Part shown: positions 59,202 through 64,000 of the stretch, in pieces
How positions within the stretch are numbered: the first letter of the stretch is position 1
How the letters are laid out: every line of letters begins with the position of its first letter
Assembly (NCBI GenBank): GCA_002305715.1
Contig: DBQD01000018.1
Span: 1-64,000, forward strand
Length of the DNA stretch: 64,000 nucleotides
Reading direction: 5' to 3'
From: Proteiniphilum sp. UBA1403
Lineage (GTDB): Bacteria > Bacteroidota > Bacteroidia > Bacteroidales > Dysgonomonadaceae
The notes under the pieces: generated by a model
What the model saw: the letters and a program-made list of their open reading frames with translations, nothing else
Database searches by the model: none
What the model was told of the DNA's origin: nothing
Program-made: the position numbers and the translations under genes

Positions 59202-62200
59202 TTAAAAATTCAAGTTCACGCCAAATACGAGTTGACGGCTTTTGGGATAAGCAGAGTAATCTACGCCCGGTGAAAGGTTGGTCCTTCTCACTGTTGATAC
59301 TTCCGGATCATATCCGGAGTAGTTGGTCAACAGGAAAACATTGTAACCGGTTACATAAAAACGTAGCTGGTCGATTTTCATTTTTGCGAGCAACGTTTTG
59401 GGAAGTGTGTAACCAAGTGTAAGGGTGTTGAGACGAAGGAAACTTCCATCCTCCACGGCCCAATCGCTGAATATCATGCGAGAGGTGTGCGGTGACCACA
59501 TGGTTGTGTTTGCATTCATCGCAGCCAGCTCTTGCGGATCGTTGCTGATGGTTCCATCTTCACGCAAGTTGGTCCATCTCTTTCCTGGCTCCATGATTGT
59601 AATCATGTTGCGATACTGGTATTTACCCGTATGTGAGAATTCTATTTTGTTGGCATTGTAGATCTCATTGCCATAACTCCAGTTGAAGGAGGCAGAAAGG
59701 TCAAATCCATAGAATGTGGAGTTGATGGTAAAGCCTCCTGTATGTACAGGGTTGGCATCGCCAATGATGTCACGGTCATCCACGTTCACAATACCGTTGC
59801 CGTCCAGATCTTTCAGCTTCATGGAGCCGGGGCGAATGTTTCCGACTACGCCAGAGTTGTCAGCTACACCCTCCTTGAGAATCCATCGGTTTGTGGATGC
59901 ATTGTATCCGATGAAGTCAGATACTTCGTATCTTCCATCGGAGAGATAACCATACATTTGACCCACTGCACCACCCTTTGCGATCCAGTAGTCATATCCA
60001 ATTTCAGAGGAAGCCCAATAGGTTTCGTATCCAAAATCGTTCATGATTCCCAAACTTTGAATTTCTGTCTTGTTGAAACCAATGTTACCGCTAAAATTGA
60101 GGGTGAAGTTTTTGTTATTTACGGCATACCAGTTCAGGGTTGCTTCGATACCCTGGTTTTGGTTCTCTCCCATGTTGCGATATTGGGTGTCGTATCCTGT
60201 ACCGGCTACCGGAAATTCGATCAGCAGGTTGTTGGTTGTATTGCGATAAGCTTCAACCGTACCACTGAGTCTGCCTCCCAACAAGGTGAAATCAAGACCA
60301 ATGTTACGTGTCACGGTAGTCTCCCATTTCAGGTCGGGGTTTGCCATCACTTTCGATGGTGCCCAATAGTTCGAGAATCCGTTAATCCAAGAGGTAGCCA
60401 TCGACTCGAACATCTGTACCAGCTGACCGGAGGGAATATTGTTGTTACCGGCTGTTCCGTAACTGGCGCGTAGCTTCAAATCATCGAGCCAGCTTTGTGT
60501 GGTTTCCATAAAGGGTTCCGATGAGATGCGCCAAGCTGCTGCAGCAGAGGGGAAGTAGCCCCAGCGATTCTCTTTGCTGAATTTTGAGGATGCATCGGCA
60601 CGGAAGGTGGCACTCAGCAAATATTTACCCTGAAAGTCGTAATTGGCACGACCAAAGAAGGAGAGAAGTTTGTCGTCTTCGTTGTAATAGTTGTCGATGT
60701 TGTAGGGTACACCTTGTGAGGAGAGCCTCCATGCATCGTCTGCAGTGAACGTAGTGGGAAATCCGTGAACCTCATCTGTCAGGGTAAGACCCTTCCGGAT
60801 GATATACTCGTGTCCTGCCATCAAGTTCAGGCTATGATCTTCCTTGAGATATTTCTTGAAATCATAATTCAGTGTGTTGGTATTTCGCAATGTCTGTCTT
60901 TCTCTGTTTACCAAACGGATTGCAGGTTTTCCTTGATTATCTACCGAGGGGTAATTTTTAATATAATAGGTGGTTAACCCCCAAAAACGTTGATCTCCAT
61001 CATCTTGGTGATCCAGACCCGCCTCTGATCGAAGACGAAGATTGTCGATGATCTCCCAGGAGGCACTCCCCGCCAGGTTAAGTCTCTTCTGAGTCTTCTC
61101 CCGTGCATTGTCGGAAATAGAGACCAATGGATTGTAAAGATTTCCCAAATCATCGTCGTTACTACCCGCTGATGCATCTAAATTTTTTAAGGGGATGGGT
61201 GTATAAATGACAGAATATTTCAACCGCTTGTCGGTGTCGAGTGTACTCCCAGCGTCATTTGCACCACCTCCGTTGATCTGTGTGTCGGTATAGCGGGCCG
61301 AGAAATCGAGAGTTATTCTGTTGGTGGCCTTGTTGTTTAATTTCAAACTCATGCTGTTTCTCCTGTAGTCGGAGCCTTCCATAATTGCTTTGTCGGAAAG
61401 ATGGGAGAAGTTAAAAGCATACGTCATTTTGTCGCTACCTCCATTCAGACTTAAGCTGTGATTCATGGATGTTCCGGTGCGACCAAAGGTGAGATCTTGC
61501 CAGTCGTTATACGGTACGTTGCGATAGAGATCAAGATCCTGATAGTTCCCAAAGTAGGTGTTGTAATTTTTGAGTGCATCGTTCCCTTGCAATGCCGCTA
61601 GTTCATACTGCCAAGTTGCATAATCGTATGGAGAGAGCACGTCGAGTGTTTTGGCTATTTTTTTTACACCGAAATAGGCATTATAGCTGGCTCGTAGTTT
61701 TCCCGATTTTCCCGATTTGGTGGTTACGATGACTACACCATTGGCTCCACGAGATCCATAAATGGCTGTGGAGGATGCATCTTTCAACACATCGATCGAT
61801 TCAATATCAGTGGGAGGTATATCGGAGATGGTACTCACAGGGAACCCATCTACGATGAAGAGAGGGTCGTTACTTTGAGTGATTGATCCACCTCCTCGAA
61901 CACGAATTCGCATCTCTGCATCTGGTGATCCTTCTGTGGTAAGCACCTGTACCCCTGCCATTTTTCCGGTGATTGCCTCAACTGCTGATGCAACAGGAAC
62001 AGCAGCAATGGTTTCTGCATTCACAGATGAGACCGATCCTGTGAGATCTCTTCGTCGTTGTGTACCATATCCTACGACAACAACTTCGTCGAGGCTCGAC
62101 ACATCTTCTTCCATGATAATATTAATTACATTTCCTGCAATGGCAACCTCCATATCTTTCATGCCAATATAAGAGACTAGGAGTGTGGTGGCTGTTGTGG

Positions 62201-62417
62201 GAGCCGAAAGTGTGTAATGTCCATCGATATCGGTTGCAGTGCCAATGGAGCTGCCCTTCACCATGACGTTTGCTCCAATGATTGGTTCTCCATTGGTATC
62301 TTTTACTGTTCCGCGAATTGTTTTCTCTTGAGCTGTTAAGGCCAAAGAAAAAATGAGGAAAAGCAGTAAACCGATGGTCACTTTCTTTTTCATGTTAAAA
62401 TCATTCATTGTATTCAT
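59202..62417 (-). CDS. SusC/RagA-family TonB-dependent outer-membrane transporter (pectin locus)
   Basis: Outer-membrane importer of 1071 residues. Signal peptide (MKKKVTIGLLLFLIFSL...TAQ), carboxypeptidase-like domain (GTVKDTNGEPIIGANVMVKG), DEVVVVGYGTQRRRDLTGSV, plug with AITGKMAGVQVL, IRVRGGGSITQSNDPLFIVDG and SIDVLKDASSTAIYGSRGANGVV, and a barrel ending in VFGVNLNF. The signal peptide would be more usual from the internal ATG at 62393 (MKKK) than from 62417. Its identical length to the mannan SusC is coincidental, since the sequences differ throughout. It is divergent from the sensor gene at 62625. Confidence 0.95.
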   Translation of the reverse strand: MNTMNDFNMKKKVTIGLLLFLIFSLALTAQEKTIRGTVKDTNGEPIIGANVMVKGSSIGTATDIDGHYTLSAPTTATTLLVSYIGMKDMEVAIAGNVINIIMEEDVSSLDEVVVVGYGTQRRRDLTGSVSSVNAETIAAVPVASAVEAITGKMAGVQVLTTEGSPDAEMRIRVRGGGSITQSNDPLFIVDGFPVSTISDIPPTDIESIDVLKDASSTAIYGSRGANGVVIVTTKSGKSGKLRASYNAYFGVKKIAKTLDVLSPYDYATWQYELAALQGNDALKNYNTYFGNYQDLDLYRNVPYNDWQDLTFGRTGTSMNHSLSLNGGSDKMTYAFNFSHLSDKAIMEGSDYRRNSMSLKLNNKATNRITLDFSARYTDTQINGGGANDAGSTLDTDKRLKYSVIYTPIPLKNLDASAGSNDDDLGNLYNPLVSISDNAREKTQKRLNLAGSASWEIIDNLRLRSEAGLDHQDDGDQRFWGLTTYYIKNYPSVDNQGKPAIRLVNRERQTLRNTNTLNYDFKKYLKEDHSLNLMAGHEYIIRKGLTLTDEVHGFPTTFTADDAWRLSSQGVPYNIDNYYNEDDKLLSFFGRANYDFQGKYLLSATFRADASSKFSKENRWGYFPSAAAAWRISSEPFMETTQSWLDDLKLRASYGTAGNNNIPSGQLVQMFESMATSWINGFSNYWAPSKVMANPDLKWETTVTRNIGLDFTLLGGRLSGTVEAYRNTTNNLLIEFPVAGTGYDTQYRNMGENQNQGIEATLNWYAVNNKNFTLNFSGNIGFNKTEIQSLGIMNDFGYETYWASSEIGYDYWIAKGGAVGQMYGYLSDGRYEVSDFIGYNASTNRWILKEGVADNSGVVGNIRPGSMKLKDLDGNGIVNVDDRDIIGDANPVHTGGFTINSTFYGFDLSASFNWSYGNEIYNANKIEFSHTGKYQYRNMITIMEPGKRWTNLREDGTISNDPQELAAMNANTTMWSPHTSRMIFSDWAVEDGSFLRLNTLTLGYTLPKTLLAKMKIDQLRFYVTGYNVFLLTNYSGYDPEVSTVRRTNLSPGVDYSAYPKSRQLVFGVNLNF

Positions 62418-62580
62418 GTTATTTAAGTTAAGAATATTTGTTTTGAAGGTTTAAAATACCTCAAAGGAGATTTTCACAATACTACTCGATATTTATGAAA
62501 ATGAGGAGGATAAATTGGTTTTTAAATGGTGTTGAATTGTTTTACATCGAAAATAATAAAATAAAGAATGAAAAAAAATA

Positions 62581-62588
62581 TACATTTG
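62581..62588 (+). promoter_or_regulatory. Candidate -7 promoter element of the HTCS gene
   Basis: TACATTTG fits TAnnTTTG and lies 36 bases before the GTG start. No -33 TTTG at standard spacing. The intergenic region 62418-62624 is otherwise very AT-rich and must also contain the HTCS-controlled susC promoter; a weak minus-strand TAGTATTG lies at 62484-62477. Confidence 0.45.
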
Positions 62589-62624
62589 TCATAAATAAAA
62601 GAATAATCTGGATACTATAATTGG

Positions 62625-64000
62625 GTGAAAATAAGATTCTACATAGTTGTTTATTCTCTTTTTTGTGGTTTTCTACAATTGTGGGGACAACCTGAGGCCT
62701 ATTTCATGCATTATGGCACCGAAAATGGATTGTCGCAGCATACTGTGACCGATATTTTGCAGGATGAGAAAGGTTTTATGTGGTTTAGTACGTGGGATGG
62801 ATTGAGTAAATTCGACGGTTATACATTTACCACCTATCGCCTCCCTGCAGGAAATTCAATTGAGTCGCGAAGCAGTAGAATTGATAATCTATATGAGGAC
62901 AAATATAACAATATATGGGTTTTATCGTATGATAATCAGGCTTATCGATTTAATGTTGAAACCGAATCATTTTCGGCCCTGAATTCCCTTGAGACATTCA
63001 AAAAGAATCCTTTTTATGTGTCGCAGATAGCAACCATGGAGAGCGGAATAGTCTGGCTTGCATCGGAGAAGCAGGGATGTATTTCTATTACAGACTCACT
63101 CTTTTCAACCAATGTATATAATACCCGAAACCAAAATATTACGGATGATTTTGTTCATGCTATTTACGAAGATAAATCACAAAATTCGTGGATCTTAACA
63201 AATAAAGGTCTTACATTCGTGCCGGCTGGAACCTCAACTCCTGTTTTTTATTTTCATCCTCAATCATCGGGTCGATATAAAGAGATCGCACCATTTTATA
63301 CAGCTGTTGAGTTGGAAAACTCAATTTGGTTCGGTTCAAACAATGGCATCATATGGAAGTATGATCTGAAAGAGGGTCACTTTTCGGAGCTCCAGACAGG
63401 AACATCGTCAGATATTATTTCAATCATAGAACTTTCTTCTGAGAAAATACTAATACTTACTAAGTTAAATGGTTTTGTCATTTATAATACACACGATGGA
63501 AGCATGGAGGTGCATAATTCGATGACAAACCATGACATGAAATTCAGACAGATCATGACCGGTTATGTGGATCGATCGAAGAATATCTGGATAGAAACGG
63601 ATGAGATTGGTGTGGCTAAGTATAATCCATACAGCGGTCAATATAAACACTTTAGACCCTTCGTTGAGAGTACCGTTACGAGTGTATTTCCTCCCAACTT
63701 TTTTATATTCGAAGACTGCAATGATCGGTTGTGGGTACATCCCAGAGGAGGGGGATTTTCATTGTACGATAAAGGAAGTGATCGACTTCTGCCCTTTTAT
63801 AATGAACCATTCGATCCTAATCGACTTTTTTCAAACATGATGCACTCTGCTTTTTCTGACAGGCAGGGTAATTTATGGATGTGTACTCGTTCAAACGGAT
63901 TGGAAAAGGTTATTTTTTATGATGAATCTAAATTTAAATCGATACCTCTTCATGCGAATGTTAACTCAACAATTAGTAATGAGGTGCGGCCAATATTCGA
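62625..64000 (+). CDS. Hybrid two-component system sensor (HTCS), 3' partial
   Basis: The frame is open from a GTG at 62625 to the window end (458 codons and two bases); an in-frame stop at 62604-62606 and the absence of an early ATG make GTG the likely start. It begins with a signal peptide (KIRFYIVVYSLFCGFLQLWGQ-type hydrophobic run), then MHYGTENGLSQHTVTDILQD and KGFMWFSTWDGLSKFDGYTF, the first of the repeated propeller blades (Reg_prop) of periplasmic sensor domains. Further blades are seen in NIWVLSYDN, NIWIETDEIGVAKY and NLWMCTRSNGLEK. The kinase and response-regulator parts lie beyond the window. Divergent orientation to the pectin susC marks it as that locus's regulator. Confidence 0.88.
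   Translation, partial: MKIRFYIVVYSLFCGFLQLWGQPEAYFMHYGTENGLSQHTVTDILQDEKGFMWFSTWDGLSKFDGYTFTTYRLPAGNSIESRSSRIDNLYEDKYNNIWVLSYDNQAYRFNVETESFSALNSLETFKKNPFYVSQIATMESGIVWLASEKQGCISITDSLFSTNVYNTRNQNITDDFVHAIYEDKSQNSWILTNKGLTFVPAGTSTPVFYFHPQSSGRYKEIAPFYTAVELENSIWFGSNNGIIWKYDLKEGHFSELQTGTSSDIISIIELSSEKILILTKLNGFVIYNTHDGSMEVHNSMTNHDMKFRQIMTGYVDRSKNIWIETDEIGVAKYNPYSGQYKHFRPFVESTVTSVFPPNFFIFEDCNDRLWVHPRGGGFSLYDKGSDRLLPFYNEPFDPNRLFSNMMHSAFSDRQGNLWMCTRSNGLEKVIFYDESKFKSIPLHANVNSTISNEVRPIF

Noticed and set aside
59202..62417. Recent duplication between the two SusC genes because both are 1071 residues
   Set aside because: Plug and barrel sequences differ throughout; the equal length is coincidence.

Overview
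The window looks like chromosomal DNA of a member of the Bacteroidota, most likely order Bacteroidales. The evidence is two SusC/SusD pairs, a hybrid two-component sensor of the PUL type, the long Bacteroidota form of IspG, lipoproteins with Bacteroidota-style lipoboxes, and promoters of the form TTTG-N19-21-TAnnTTTG. The genus cannot be fixed from this sequence; a Dysgonomonadaceae-like organism (Proteiniphilum, Petrimonas and relatives) would fit. No insertion sequence, phage gene or CRISPR array was seen.

Region 1 (1-5.5 kb, +): a siderophore-iron ABC importer (two FecCD permeases, the first cut by the window edge, then ATPase and binding lipoprotein), followed by a stand-alone GH29 alpha-L-fucosidase. 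Region 2 (5.5-18.3 kb, both strands): housekeeping and envelope genes. These are an Spx/ArsC-like protein, dusB, an Rrf2 regulator, a YceI-porin-YceI cluster with a small secreted protein, an S41 protease lipoprotein, a YciO/Sua5-family protein, fabI, a metallo-beta-lactamase-fold hydrolase, a VOC protein, ispG, an OsmC protein and a tRNA with CAU anticodon.

Region 3 (18.3-38.2 kb, +): a beta-mannan/glucomannan utilization locus. It holds an AraC-type regulator, SusC/SusD, two surface glycan-binding lipoproteins, two GH26 mannanases, a GH130 phosphorylase, a GPH symporter, a GH94 phosphorylase, an AGE-family disaccharide 2-epimerase and a GH5 endoglucanase. Taken together the cytoplasmic enzymes give an all-phosphorolytic route: the epimerase converts reducing-end mannose to glucose, GH130 cleaves Man-Glc to Man-1-P and glucose, and GH94 cleaves Glc-Glc to Glc-1-P and glucose.

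Region 4 (38.4-62.4 kb, -): a homogalacturonan (pectin) locus and the catabolic genes for its product. From the right, an HTCS sensor (+, cut by the window end) is divergent from a tight operon of SusC, SusD, a DUF4957/DUF5123-like lipoprotein, GH28, GH105, a PL1-CE8 fusion and PL1. Then come a TIM-barrel isomerase and a Gfo/Idh/MocA oxidoreductase, a LacI-type repressor, and an operon kduI-kduD-DUF4861-kdgK-eda-MFS transporter that turns unsaturated galacturonate into pyruvate and glyceraldehyde-3-phosphate. The two polysaccharide loci converge on a strong terminator near 38.3 kb.

The most specific regulatory observation is a pair of matching LacI-type operators (44734-44747 and 46131-46144). 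Each overlaps the -7 box of a promoter with identical geometry, one in front of kduI and one in front of the repressor gene. Other unexplained structures are a fourfold 11-bp tandem repeat (49001-49044), an isolated tRNA 3'-end fragment (48898-48918) and a long intra-operon hairpin in the mannan locus (28168-28206).
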